DNA of 64,000 nt, taken from assembly GCF_910592395.1 (NCBI RefSeq), contig NC_088324.1, forward strand, positions 11,992,953-12,056,952, in the 5' to 3' direction. The translations under genes were made by a program, and so were the position numbers. The notes below the pieces were generated by a model. It saw only the letters and a program-made list of their open reading frames with translations. It was not told where the DNA came from and did not search any database. Below are positions 13,392-28,300 of this stretch, in pieces. This DNA is from Lineus longissimus (Eukaryota > Nemertea > Pilidiophora > Heteronemertea > Lineidae). Position 1 is the stretch's first letter, and the number at the start of each line of letters is the position of its first letter.

Positions 13392-16300
13392 ATGTCTCGC
13401 TTCCAGTATGACAACGACTTTGAGTTGGACCAGGATGGGATCCTCAGGGAGAAGAAGGATGGAGGTGAGAGGAAAACCAGGCTCAAAGGAAAGACCAATG
13501 ACCACTTATAATATTCATCATGCCTTAAAGTTGGGACCCTGTTCTTTTCCATTAAGCTGTTGACATTAAAACTTTGTGGTCTTGTATGGCTGCAGGCTTG
13601 ATGATTGGTGTGACATGTTCAACTACATTATGATGAATTCCTACTGGGCAATTTGGCAGAAATCTGGTTACCTTGATTCGTGAAAAGACACCCAGGTGGC
13701 AGTATGGTTGTGCGAAAGGCTCAACACAAGAAAGAACCACTGGGGTCTAAATGATATGCTGTGATGTGCGATTCGCCAAGAGTTTGGGTTTCCCATGATT
13801 TTAAATTACAGGATAGAGCTATCCCTGCCAGCAGAACATAGCCCCTTTAACACTAGGCTATCGGAGAGTATTCATTGTGACTGCGAGGCACAGGAAGTAA
13901 TTTCAATCGCATTATTATTCTCGTCTCTCTCAAAGAATTTCAAATCATCTCATGTTCTCTTGACCAGATATGAGATTTGTTCCTCTGAGTCAGATGAGAC
14001 TCCGCCTGCGTGCACCATCTCGTAATCGAGTGAGGAGCTTCGAGGGCAAGTTACACCCTGTGTTACCTGTTTTGCCTTGTTTTCAAGTAACCCTCTCTGT
14101 GTAACTCTTGTGGTGCCACCTGTCCTTTGTTTGAGATGAACTTTTGCCAAACTTGTGTTCTTTCCAGTAATCCTATCCGTGATTGTGTTTTATGAATTTC
14201 TACCTTTTACTAACTGGCATATTTGAAGGAATGACCAAAACTGTTAAATAGCCCTCCCCTCCGAAGAATCAGCATCCTATAAACCATGTAATCTCTCTGA
14301 GTCAGTTCGACATTAAGGCCATAGGAATGAAAGTATTAGAATACCGTCCTGATGATCCAGAAAATTGATGAGGCTTTTTTTCATTATTCATTATTCATTA
14401 TTTTTTTGAAAATGTAATAACCAAGCAAAATGTCCGAGTAGTTTGTAAAGATAATGTATTTTATTGAAAGTATTAAAGCACATATGAAAGATAATATATT
14501 TTCAGACATGTCAGGGTAATATTTGCCATGCTGCAGCACGGACGGTTTATACGAGAGTACAACAGTGCTAACAAAAAAGACAAATTGTTGATATTGTCCC
14601 ACATTGACCACTTGATTTAGAGTCCTCTCTTCCTAATAGGGTCCTTCTGGCAATCATCACATTGAGGGTACACATCATCATCATCATCCACTCCCTCCAG
14701 GTTTTCACCACAAAAGATACAGATTGGTTCATAACCACATGAGTAGTACAATTTTTTAATATGTTCTCCACAGTCAAGATCTTTTATGTACACATCTAGG
14801 CCCTTGGGCAGATTGATGTCGCCTGAAAAATGATATAAAATACATGTCAAGATGGCATTTGTATTTGTACCACACCAACAAGATCTGTGCTGGAATCCCC
14901 TTTTACATTCTCCGTCAATGCAAGAGTCGTGCCTGCAACACCTTCCTTCAGAGTGTATTTTCTGCAGTTCTTCAATGAAGACAGTTTGAACTGTGAATGT
15001 TTTTGATCCATAATATCTTGAACAAGTTCACCATAGCTGTACGACGCATACTTGTCAATGGCAAGAAACCGCCACACTTCTTTCACTTCATTCCCCACCA
15101 AGATTCGGACTGCCACCTGAGAAGTTGTTGCCATGGCTGCTGAAAGTGAAAGAAGAAGGTATTAACAAGCCTCCTGGCTAGAATTCATGCATGTGACGTG
15201 TGGGGACTGTAGGCCTACGGTAGCTCTCCTACAGTACAGCATGAGTAGGCATGGTAGGTACGTATACAAACATAGATGAGTAGTGCATGTACGAACGCAA
15301 TGCATGCATGGTATGCAGAAGAATCTGACATGCACGTGGTCCTTTCAGTTCGCGCCTTCAACTGCGCATGTGCATCAGCAGCACATTTTACACATCTGAA
15401 TCAATGCGACACAGGCCGTGAAAGTATCTCAAAATATCAGTAGCAATATGGGCCATCTGATCACAACAAACATCTGAGCGAAACTATGACAGTCTGATAG
15501 CTTGATTGCCATCGAGAGTTGTTGGTTACATGGATGTTTTCAGTTAAAAAACTCACCTTTTGCGTGTGAATGCGAAAGATTTCACAGATTTTACCGGGCG
15601 GCCATGATGGTTAACGCAGACAAACGAGCTGTTACGAGGACGGTGATTGGAGGATCGCTTCGCGCCAAAACAGGCTTCGTAGATCTTCGGAATCGTTCGG
15701 GTTCGCGCTTGTTTGACAACCACGATCGTGTCTCTTTTTGAATAGATGTGCTAGAAACACTTTTAAACCAAAAATCAAGTTTGTGTTCTCATTTTTGGGG
15801 GAAATAATGAAAATTTTCGGCGGCGGCTTTGGGGGCATGCGGGCGGTGGACGGTAATCTAATACTTTCATTCCTAAGGCCTAACTTCTGGGCGGCAGCAC
15901 TCTTATAAGAAAGATCTACATGTAGTTCCTGATTGAATCACAAGGGGAAAATAAATCTTGAATGGGTCTTACTCAAATCACCTATTGGCACCCTGCCAAT
16001 GTTTGTCATCGTTATATATACTTTCCTTTTAGAGTGATTTTAACACTATACGTAAAGTACCCTGCAGACGACAGGGAATTTTTATCACAGCGACCGTTCT
16101 TGAATTTCTGTGAAGTTTTTTTCAGAAGTTTGAGAAGTGGATGGCTTCTGTAAACTGTTGCAAAAGAGCCCAGAGTAAATGTAAATAGACACCAATTCCA
16201 AGGCCCCACAATGTCCTAGTTGCAGCAGTGAATTGTATGGACAGAGATTAGGTACTTGAGAAACAAGAAAACTATCCCCCCCCCCCCTGTAATGATTAAT

Positions 16301-19300
16301 GAGTACCTGTGAATTGGTCCCATTCAAAACTAATAAGCCTGAAACAATCCCCCTCGAAAACACACTGGGCAGAGCCACCCAAAACTGAAAACATCCATGA
16401 CCAAACCAAGGTGATTACTGTGCCAATTGTGTACAAGCTGTGAGGCGAGCAAACATGCATGGGCCCGGGAGATTGTTTTATTCGCTATAGGCCTATAGAT
16501 TTGTTTGAAAGGACTATGTACGGATTAACTGTGGGAATGCTATAGGATTTCTGTCGGTCTTGAAACAGGTAGGAATTCTCATATTGTGATTTTAAGCGAA
16601 ATTGTCCAACATCAACAAGCCGCTCAGCGCCCTCCCCCTCCCCCTTCGATCGTGTCTTATGCATTTACGTGGTCTGCATCACAGGTTAACACCATCAATG
16701 ATCTAGACTCAACTCTTTTCATCAGTGAATATGAAGTTTTTCAGACAAAAATTTGTCACTGTCCCATGACTCACACAATTAATGATAGTTTATTAACACA
16801 ATGATAGGATTCCTGATATCAATAATTAGTTCTTGCTGACGTATATTATTATAGATTATCTGGTCAGTTCCAATAAAATTATGTAGGCCGTAAACCACTA
16901 ACATGGTTAAATCACTTCAAATCACGTTCATTGGCCTAAATATTGAATATCACACAAACATTTTATATTGGGATTCTTAATTGGCACAACAGTCATGTGT
17001 CATTATGCCACTTGCTCATTTGATAAGAATTTATAGGAACCTAACGGGCAATTAACCAGAATACAGCATTCTGTGTACCGTAGGTTGTCGTGGGATATTT
17101 CTCAAGTTTTGTTACATCAGTTGGAAATACATGAATGAGGTAATAGTTTATTTGAAAGTTTCAGTGGATTCCCAGCTTCTGTTTTGTCAAAAATATATAG
17201 TGAACTTTATGTGGCTAGTTATTCCAACAGCATTCGCTAACTGCTGTTGCGGATATTGCAGGATACAAACTGTGAGTGTAGGCTGTGTCATATTTTCCTG
17301 TTAATTAGCCATTGAATGTATTGTGGATAGTAAGCAATTACTAGGCTTATAATTGGTCTAATTGGCTTGATAAGTCTAGACGGATAGACAATGATAAGTT
17401 CGTTTAATGCATTGTCACTGTATCAATATTCTATGCTTTGGACTCCCCGCTCCAGTTGGTATTGTTGGATGGTCGTGAAGACAAGACAGCTAGTTGAAAG
17501 GCTGCATGGAACCAGAGGAAACAATCTTGATGTAATTTCTATGAGGGATTAAGAACGAGGTTGTTCGTCAACAAACTCCCAAAGTCCTGTTCATACTTCG
17601 AGAAAAAAGTTTTGAAAACCAGCTCCAAATATTATGATCAAATGTCAGTATGGCAAAATAAATAACCATAAAATGAATTTATAAACTATGACAAATTATG
17701 GTGGCCCTGCTTGTAGCTGTCAGTCGTTCCTTGGTTTTCATTTGTCAAATTTGTTAGAAGTCACCGCTGAGCTATCGTGTATTTTCCGACTGACTAATTA
17801 TGCATAATGTACCGCACACAATTCGGTCAGGATTTCAAACCTCAAATAGAATCACAAAAGTATTTTTTTTCTCTCGGTGTATTGGAACAATCAAAATCAT
17901 TTTGCAGTTCAGCTGAGCCTGAATTTCACAAAACCACAGGAATATTTCAGCGCCTAATCCGCGCTAATCTTGCCAACTTTTCTATACACCCAACTTACGG
18001 ACTGCCACCTTCAGTTCTACATTTTAAGTTCTATTTTCATGAAACAACAATATTTTCTCGATTTAATGGACACGGTTCTGGTATAGACAGAGCGATCAGC
18101 CTCAATCCACCTTAATATTTTGCTAAAAACCTTTTAAAAACAAATGTTCTGTGAAAGGTGCCTGTTATTAGCATAAACGTAGAACTATAAGAAGGGTAGG
18201 TCATTCTGTCTTTGGCCTTCCCTGAGCCAGCCCTGCAGCCGATGTGGAATTTTGTTCTCAAATTTGTGGTGGATTATACTGGAAGGAGTTATGACAATTT
18301 GTTAGATTTTTGAGTCAAAAAGTTTCAATTTTGTGTTCTAATTGATTCCTGTCATTCTACTCCGTTCTTTTCATTACAAGCAGTCTGATTGGTATCTTTC
18401 ATCAGCTTTGTAAGTGCTTTCCTAGAGGAACCATCCTTTGGAGGATCGCCAAGCATAAAAAGGCTTGTTGGAACAGAAAGGTCTTATTTCAAATATTAGT
18501 TAAAACCTGTGTACTCTGCTTAAAGCCCTGTTTAAAAATATGTTGTGGATTAATGTCAAATTATGAAGGTTATTGGCATCAACAACTTTTTATGATCAGA
18601 TTGGCTTGGTGGAGGTGGAATTAAAGCGGCACAGAATTAAACAAAACATTTTTAATTTCAGTGTTTTGTGCTTCATCATCAGATCTGATTTTGCTTTCCA
18701 CCAGTTTTTCAGTCCCAATTTTGGCTGAATGGGATCACTTGAAAAAATTGCATCCTCCTCGCAATCTTCTGAAAGATTTCTCTTGTGAAGTTCTACAATA
18801 ACTCCATATACAACCTGTCGTAGTTAACAACATGGATTAAAACTTAAAGTTTAAAAACATTTGAAGTGGCTTGTAATCACAGATTTTCATATTATCTTCG
18901 TCCGGTTTCCTCTTGAAAAGCCCGATCTTTCTTAGTATTTCCCTTTTAATCTAAAACATATTTTGTTGTTTGTCTCTAAACCCTCAAATCTATTCCTTAA
19001 GCCACTAACGTGCCTCTCAAAATCAAGTACCGTTATGATTTTTAAACTCCTTTCGTTTATGCTAACCGCCATAAGTTGTAAGCATTCGTTTGTCCCTTTT
19101 TATGGTATGGTAACATTGAATAGTAATCAGAAACCAGGGCCTAATACGTCAAAGAACAATTTTCATTGGTTCGCTGTAGTAAAAAAATACTGACTGATCC
19201 TTCTGATAGGCTGGTGTGTTGGGTGAATTTTACATAAATGCATGTTTTGTCAGTGAGATATAAACCAAATTGAAGGTTGGACGATCTTGATGAAATTGAG

Positions 19301-22300
19301 ATTGTGGTTTTTGAGATTTTTGTGACGACTGAGAAACATACTGTTTTTAGTGTTACACTGGTTTAAAAATCTCAAAATATTTACGCTGAGAGACTTTTTT
19401 GCTGAAGAAGTTTGATCTTTTATCTTCCAGGAATAGTTCTCGATGATAATGGCATCCTCCGTGACGACAATGACCTCCCTCTAACTCCCCCGCCAACACA
19501 AGCAGACTCTGGTATCGAGGCGAACCGCCAGTCGCAAGAAGGCAAGCTTTCGGACCCATTCTATTCCAAGCCGTACGTCAACGATCATCGTGGTCTCTCT
19601 CTTGACTCACACCCGCCTGATGAGAAGAGTTTGAACATCAGTGATTTCGATGCTTCCATAAAGGAGGATTTATCCTATATTGGAGAGATTCAAGGAGGAG
19701 GTAAGTTGGAGTCACTGTGGTTGAGTTGCTCGGAATTTCTGCTTGCAGTCGGGAGGCCCTTGGTTCGAACCCCACAGTCGGTGTAAGACTCATGGCAGGT
19801 CTCTTTGTCTAACTAGCGATTGCCTTATCCATGTATATCAGAAATGCTCAGGATGTAGCACAGATTGAGCAGGTCATCTGAGTTCTACTGAACCGGCTGG
19901 AAGGCTTCAGGAAGAGGTTATTGTGTAACTGATAACCTCTACCTTAGCTGATATCAGGATATAACCCCCAAATCATACCCAACTCAATTTATAATTGGTC
20001 TTCTTCTTCTTATAGGATCAAGTCGTGGCAGTTCACAACCTCCTTCTCAGGCCAATAATACTCAAGAGGACGACATCGATAAGTTAGACGTACCGAACGG
20101 CAGCAGTTCACAATCACAGGAGACCTTAAACTACAACTGGGATAAAAAGAGAATCTCTTTGGGTAGTGTTTTGACAAATTTTGACGATGATTACCCTGTG
20201 CCGAATAATACTCAAGAATTGGCAACTCAGGATCAGACCCCAGAAGATGACATCAAAGAACCCGATGTTTTAAGCCTTGACGTTGAGGTGCCTGATTTTC
20301 CTGGGCAGGGTACGGACTTTGTTGACCAGGCAGCGGAGAGATTACGTGTCTTCTTTGATGAGGAGAAGCCTCAGGGTGTTGTGTCTGCTCAGCCAAAACC
20401 AGTTCGAGGATCCCCAGCAGTTCGAGGATCGCCAACAGTTAGGGGATCGCCAACAGTTCAAGGATTGCCAGCAGTTCGGGGATCGCCATCAGTTGGAAGA
20501 TCACCCAACGGAGAAAACAATCAAAATACAAAGAAAATGGCGTATGATCAAAATGGTGCAAATGGTTACAGTGCGAACAGTCACAGCCGCGACACGATGG
20601 ATTACGGGTTAGATGAGGTAGATAATCCACGAGGGGCTGAAGGGTATGATCCCGACTTTGAAGAAGGGAGTGATGGGGCTCATGAGGTACCTGATAACGT
20701 CCCAGAGACTGGGCGCTACAGTAGCCAAGGGGAAGACATGACACGACCAATGCTGCGTGGTACCATGGAATCAGGCTTCGTGGGTAGTATGGAGATGCTG
20801 AACACCTCTACAGAGGATGCATCACATTCGGAACCGACGTATGAACTCACGGCCAGCCATGAAGATTATGACCGTGACGCTGACATCTCTGAGGAACAGG
20901 TCACACATCCGCTCTCTGAGGTCAGTTTCTCCCGCTCGCCCTTTCAAGGTGAGCATGATAATACCAACTCAAGTGAACTTCAGCTGCAAAGTGACATTCA
21001 GGCTCACCTTGACCTTCAACTCGAGCATGACCTTCAGAGTGACCTTGATAATCAAGACGGAATTGAAGGCGAACCGCCAATTCCAAGTATATATTTAGTG
21101 GGGGATCAGGGTGATAGTGATGACCAGTACCAGTTCAAAGAAGTCGATGCGAAATCTGAGACGAATACTATCGATATGTCAGAGGAAGTCCAAGACATGG
21201 ATGATATACTCAACGAGGAGATGCCAGTTTTTACCGGAGCCTCGATTCCGTTTACGGAGAGCCAGGATGATCCCACGTCACAGGAGAAGGATAAAACTGA
21301 TCAGGTGAGTGTATGAAAGGTGCTGAAGTCGAAGGTCATTTGGTCAGTGAGGTTTTGATGAAACCAAAAAACTACTGCCACATAAGAGGATGTTGCAATG
21401 TTTGAAGAACCTTTATCTCTCCTCTTTTTCTTTCTACCTCTTTCTTGCATACACAATCATCTTCAAAAGACTTATCAAATTTAACATGCTGCCCACTTGA
21501 CCTCTTCCAAGTCACAGCGCACATTCAAGGGAACCTGTGTGATATTATAAACTTTTGCAGACTTTACCTGTTTTTCTAGTCGATGAAAACATTTGTGTAT
21601 AATACTGATTAGTCTCTTCTAATCTCTTCTCTTCTCTTTCGATTAAAGTCTGATCTGTCTTGTTTGTTTGATGATGACTACGTAAGTTGTGTTAGCAATG
21701 TTGATCACATGTTTGGGCTACAATGTTTGCTTGTTCCCTCGGGCTTGTACGGTATTCCTTTCATATCCAAAAGATTGTGTGCAATGGGCTATCCATGGTC
21801 AGGAACCTTGTGTTTGCAGGCTACACCTATTTTCCTGCCTGCGTTTCCTTGGTCAACTAGTTTTAATCATCATGCATCTCCTCTGTTGCTCTCTGTGATG
21901 ATATTATTCCCAGAGACTGCCCAAGCTTGCATCACCCAAGAACACCCTGTACATGTACCAGTATGTTTTGTTTTTGTACTTTAAAAGGACCCAGGGCTAC
22001 CTCAGCTTTTACTTCTTTCACTATTTGTTTACTCACTGGCCACAACTGTTCAGTCGGTTACCGGTACTTAGTGATTTCATCTCGGCATGTACTTGATAAC
22101 CACATACAACGGAGGTCTTCCATATGCCAAAAATGTCTAAAAATAGTTCCAAATATGACCACTTCAGTAGTTTTCGGTCATATCGGGAGACTTAGTACAA
22201 ATACTTGCTAAAACAGGCCCCAAATATACTTCAATTATTGGGCATATAATATGTCTAGTGAACCATGATATTGCTAACCTATTTACAAAAAAATCAAGAG

Positions 22301-25300
22301 GAGGCTCTAAAAGTAAAATGTGAGGTTGAGCTAGGCCTATGAATTTTCGAATGCTAGGTTGTCCTAGGCCTATGAATTTACAGACGGATTGTACATTTTA
22401 TACAACATTCTGTATGTAAAAATCCTCTTTTGTCTTTACTGTTTTTATATCCGTAGTTGATCCATTGAGGTATTTGTGGATTAAGGTGTTTATGGGGCCA
22501 TCTCTAGGTCAAAACAATGAAATGGTCAACTCCTTTGGGATTCTCGAAATATGTTGTTTACTAGAAGAATTAGCCCAATAAATTCTTATGTGTTTTATCT
22601 TGAAATAATAGACCTCAAGGTTTGGCTCAAGACAAGTATTGTATGCTAATTTTGTGTCACAACAGAATATAATCGGATATAATTTCCTCTACCTCTGTAT
22701 GGCTTCCTAGGTGTTATTTATCTTTAAAGTTGAAAAAAAAATAATACGCTTGCATGTGTTGCTTTATCTATGGTTTGCACATCATGGCATATCCCTGTTC
22801 AAAAACTTGTCTTTTATAAAGCTTTTTGCCTCGGGCAAGCTGCTATTGTTAGCTAGATATGAAAATAGCAACCTGGGTTGTTTGGAAATGGTACTCAAAA
22901 AACATCTGGCAGACCACGAGTACCTTGGGGCCAGCGAAATACAGATTATATGATCAGATAGTACACTGATACTTTAGCTCGGGCATATTTTCATTTGAAT
23001 TGATACTGTCCTTTGAAAATTGATATTATTTGCAAAAGACTTGTGCTGAAAACATTTTATAGCTGGCTTTGACAATAGTGTATCCCAAATTGCTGCAAGC
23101 TTCTATTCACCGACTTCGTCAATGGGACATGAAAGTGTTAAAAATAGTCTTTTATGGAGGATTTCCACACTAATTTGTGTCGATATGAAATTTCTTTCTG
23201 TCATAGAATAAAGTGTTCTGCATGGTGATAGTGATTTATTGGTTATTGAACATTGAACTATAGTGACAGATGCATGCAGATGGATTTGCTGTGCGTGAGA
23301 GTTAAGCCTTGTGACAGTGGTTTTGTGCATTCAGATTTCTTGGGGACAGGATCTTGATGGGATGCTGATGATGGGTTGTGCAAAGTAGGTGCGTGGACAG
23401 TTCTCAATTTTGGATCTTGTTTTGAACAGGCCGTGCTTTAGATTTGAAAGGATGGTCCTCCAATTTTAGTACTTATCAAATCAGCTTCAGTTGCTGTAGT
23501 CTGCATTCATATCAGTTTGGAATCAGGTGGTATTGAGCTTGGTTCTAACATGTACAGGAATAATGGTTCTGGACAACCAATTTGACAAATGTGTTAAGAA
23601 AGTGATGGAACTTGAATTGTCACACATTTGTCGGCCTCCTTTGACCTATCTCTGTTACCTATCCCATGTATTTGCATATCTTATATGTATTCATTGCGGT
23701 CTCGAGTTTGACATCATGGAACTGCACTGGCCAAAATTTATTCAGTCATTCCTTCTTACAAATAGATAATCATATATATCCATTCTTTGAATACAAAGCA
23801 GGGTTCATCAAGTTAAGGCCTGTATATATTACCCATTCGAGATTATACACACATAATATAGGATTAAAGACCACATAGGCCTTTTACTGTATGACGGACA
23901 TGGTGTGGTGACCACAACACACTTAGGCATAGTCATACTATAAACATACTCAAATCGTTGGTTGTAATTTTTCGAGTGGTTCCTTGCTGTTGTTCTAGCA
24001 AGTGTATTGAAACTGAAAGGAAGCGTTTCTGGAATATGTCAATGTTTCTCCTAAAATCACATTTGAATTCTGCATTATTTTGATATCGAATTAGGATACA
24101 GAAGAATCTTGGTTTGGCCAAACAGGCTGTGTGACAGTGCTTCCCCTCATATAATTCTGATTGACTCCTCTACTCTTCTCTTCCAGCCTGCTAGTGACAT
24201 CCCACATTCCCTGATTGAGTTTGAAGCGCTGGAGGTTCAGATGCGCATCGCCTCTCAGATGGAGAAAATGCACGAACAGGATGAAGACGTCTTTGGGGAA
24301 TTCTTACAAAAAACTGAACAAAGTGAATCAAATCAGACCCTGACTGAACATGAGGATGCCAGGAGTCAGCGGAGTTCTGGTGGAACGGGGACACCAATTT
24401 TCCACACGGGAGATTCCTTGCAGTTTGACACTTTAGACTCATCTATGCTCAATGATACGTACAGAACAGGGAGTCCACGATCTGGGAAACACAGTGGTGG
24501 GAGTACTGGACCCGGAACTGGTAATGCTACACCAAGTAAAATACCAGGCCTGAAACGTGGGTCCCCAGCCCATACACCAAGAAAGACTTCTCGTAATTCT
24601 ACACCGCAGGGTTCACGCAGTGGTACCCCAACTAGGACTAGGATACCTTCCCCTGGTCCCAGTGGAGGTAGGCCAAGGAACCCACCGACTAGTTCGGAAG
24701 TATCAAAATCCATTAAGAAAAAAGGCCTGGTGCCTGCAGATGTTGAGAAACAAAACTATAAGATTCGCAAGGAGTTGAATAAAGAAAAAAGGCGACAACA
24801 GCCTGTCCGTCCGGAATACACAGTGCCAAATTTGAACTTAGCTGACACGGCTTCACTGGATGAATTCAGTGCCGATTCTGATGCTGAGAAAACGAAAGAG
24901 GATCTCAAAACAAGGCTCCGTACGGAGAATCGGAAGCGCTCGCAACAGGGAGAGGTGATCGAACAGTTACAGCACAATTATGATCGTCTTTTGACAAAGT
25001 ACGCCCTTGCGGAGGTCACCATAGATCAGCTCAGGCTCGGGGCGAAGATGAATCTCTATTCTGATTCGCCGACGCCAATGCAGGCATCCATGATGAGTTT
25101 GCCGGGAGCATCACAGATGCAGACGATCAACATGGCAACCAAGAATCAAGGATTGAGGGCGAGGATTGCCTCTGCTGACTTTGTTGCTACTGGTAAGTTC
25201 TTATTTCAATACTCAATATAAAAAACAGTTATAACCCGAGACCTCCTGATTATGCATATTTGAGTGTATTTTGAGTGTACGAACGATGAAAAATATTTGA

Positions 25301-28300
25301 CTGCAGCTTTGCTATTCCAAGGTTATCTTCACTTGTATGTGTATAGCCTATAATGGCATTGCAACATACAATTTTGATACATCGTGCATAAAATGCTTTT
25401 GGCATGTTTATGTTGGAAGTGTGTGCCAATGCTTTGTCAATACCCTAGGATTATTCTCTGTCATGGAATATCAAATTGTTTGTCAAAGGTTTATGGGGAA
25501 TGGCTTGAATGGAGGTCAAAGCAGATCAAGTTTCTCGCAGTTGACTTAAGGTGAAGATCACCATCACAATCAAAGTATTCATACCCCCAAAGCTCTACCT
25601 CCCCTGTTGTGAGTCTCAATTCTCCAAACTGTGCTCTCAAATCAGGAAATGATTTCTGCCAACACGTTTGATATGACATATATGGTGCAGTAATTCGAAG
25701 TTGAGCCAGTCACGAGGCATTCAAACCCACCCCTTTTCAAATCTTTGATAAAATTTCTCATCTGTATTTTCCAGGAAGTCGTCCCACCTCTCAGCCCAGC
25801 TATGGTGTCTCCTACAGCAACCAGTACACTCCCCTCAGCTTCCAGGATGGAGACTTTGAGGAGCCAGCACAGTTTATTGGTGACCCGGCCGATATCAGCG
25901 ACATGGAAGCAACCACTGGGGAATCGCTCAAAGTCGGGCTGTTGTTCCAGGCGAAGAGTCTGGGGGATCAGGTAAGATTGTAATGTCAATTCAGTGGTGC
26001 AATGTCTGACTCCAATTCTACAGAAGCATTATCTGATTAATAAAATATTGGGTGATCAGTATGCATTATTTTCAATTAGATTACTTGAGTCACTGGTAAG
26101 TTAATCATTTACATCCCTTTTGGGTTATAACTCTGAATGAACCATCTGTCGACATCTGGTCAGATTACTTGCATATTCCCAATGGGGTAGCCTCATCCAA
26201 ATAAGTACATCATAGTGTGATCCTGGCTAGCTTTTGCTGTACCAAGTCCCAGACTCCTTGCATATGAAATATTATGTCCCCGAAAAATGTCAGACTAATG
26301 GTAACTTCTTTATCTCCTCCAGATTGAGTCTTTCCAAATGTTACTGGAGGAAGATGAGTTATCCGTCGAGGAGCAAGAGCGTGTCTTTGAGAAGATTAGG
26401 ATGGATTATGATAAGCTGCAGGTGGATTACCAGCAGGCCAAGGACGACAGCGTCTTGATGAAGCAGCACAACCTCATTGATGACGGAAGTGGAGAACCTT
26501 TTGATAATGAGCGGGTAAGCATTTGGAATGAAAAAAAAAAATTTGTGAAGTAGGTCACATACATGATCTGATTGGTTTCAACAAAATGAATTGATTGAGA
26601 AACTTGCTTGATTTGAATTCCCACAACACTCCTTATACTTATACAATCTGCTGAATTTGTTTTTAACAAAAGTATTCATGAACCATCGATAGGATAATAA
26701 TGGAGTAAATTGGTTGAAAAATTGTGTTCTTGGTGTTGACGCTTAACTGCATAAGTCCACCCATCCTGTTATAACTCTCATAATAGATGTTCAGGACCTC
26801 AGGGAGCCTGTCAATCGAAAGGTGTGTCCTGCTTGGCTGTCCGCCCCTTTCCAAATAAAGCTCTCAACAGTAGCTTTAGCTGTTATTCCAACTGTGACTC
26901 TGAGTCTGAAAGCACAGATATATCTTAGTGTCTAAGGTGTTCAGCTCTATTTGAATATACACGGTTGCAAATATGGTAAATGCCTCGCTCTTTGCTTGAT
27001 ACTATAAAGACAGAACTAAGTATTCTTAATCTCTTAATTTATGATTTCAAGGGTATCCTCAGCTTCTTCATTTGCTAGAAGATGATTTACTGCGATTACC
27101 AAATTTTGTTATCCTTTTTCAGCTAATTGAGGGTGAACTGTTCCGTCTTGGTATGAAGTTGGATAACCTTCACGGCAAGGTTGAGGACAACCTAAAGCTT
27201 GCCAAGCGACGTACCCCATTCCAGGATTTAGCCCGACCCCTGTCGCAATTGAAGAAGGGGTCGCGTGGAAGTGGTTTGAATCTTCCTGACTTCGCGTCCC
27301 TTGGGAGGAGGGGGAGAGGAGTGGATACATCATCTTCACCAGGTAGGTGGCGTTACTGTCCTCAAGTGTTGACAGATGGCATGGCGTTAAGACTTGTCTC
27401 TCATCTGTGTGACTAGGGTCCAATACCTTATGGTGGCAGAGTTTAGGCACAAGCTGTCACGACTGCAGGTTTTCTCTCAAAGCTCTGGTTATCTTCATAT
27501 CAAAATGCCTCCCCCAAAGCAAAGCAGAATGTGACTGGTTAATGTTCATGTTCAAAGACTTATCTTGATATCTTTCCCATAACTTGGTACCATGCTTAAG
27601 CCCAAAATTGCGATCCCCAAAGGAGACTTCTGGGATCCATGTGATTAGAAACTGATATCTCGTTCGATTCTGAGATTTTACTGTTTCTTTCAGTAATGGA
27701 AGACATCCAGGATGAAGACCTCACGAATCCAAAATGGCAGAAACTGCAGAGGGATTACGGAAGTTTGCTGGGTCTTTACGATCGACTGAAGAAGTTACCC
27801 AAGACGCCTGAGAGGGACAAGGATGTCGATGCGCTCATGAAGGTAATACTTTGTTTGTTTTGACCTTAGAGGAAGCATTGTGCGTGTGACTCTATGCTCA
27901 GTATCTTCATTTGTCATAGAGGTTGAATTTAAAGTAGTTTCAGGTTGTTTTTGAGAAAGGCTGTTTACATGTACGCCTACATGTACTGCAGTGCCATCTG
28001 TATTTTGGTTGGAGAGTTGCATCATCTAGCATAACAATCATGGCACAGGTTATAGAGACAACATTTGAAGTCAGTACAAGACTACACTACCAACTTGGGA
28101 CAGAATTTAATCCAGTTTTATGGGTAAACTACTGCACACATATCATTCGACGTATACGCTCATAGACTTCAGATTATAAACAGGTGATTATAATATTCTG
28201 CAATATGTAATAGCAAATTATGTAACTGCATAAACCTAACTTTAGAAAGTTCACATGTAGACACTTTTGTCTCCAGATTTTAAACTCTGTAAGTTTACAG

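Noticed and set aside
16276-16287. C homopolymers here and near 40830, and a G homopolymer near 8340
   Set aside because: Simple homopolymers are common in such genomes and prone to assembly error; no G-quadruplex pattern of separated runs.
19711-19785. Functional tRNA gene
   Set aside because: The A and B boxes have correct spacing, but the sequence does not form convincing acceptor and anticodon arms; better explained as a SINE head.
20253-20750. Minus-strand and alternative-frame ORFs over AKNA exon 3
   Set aside because: They are shadows of the real exon caused by its repetitive, biased codons.
21664-22211. Overlapping ORFs of about 100 codons in AKNA intron 3
   Set aside because: No homology, no splice borders, and flanking exons join in phase without them.
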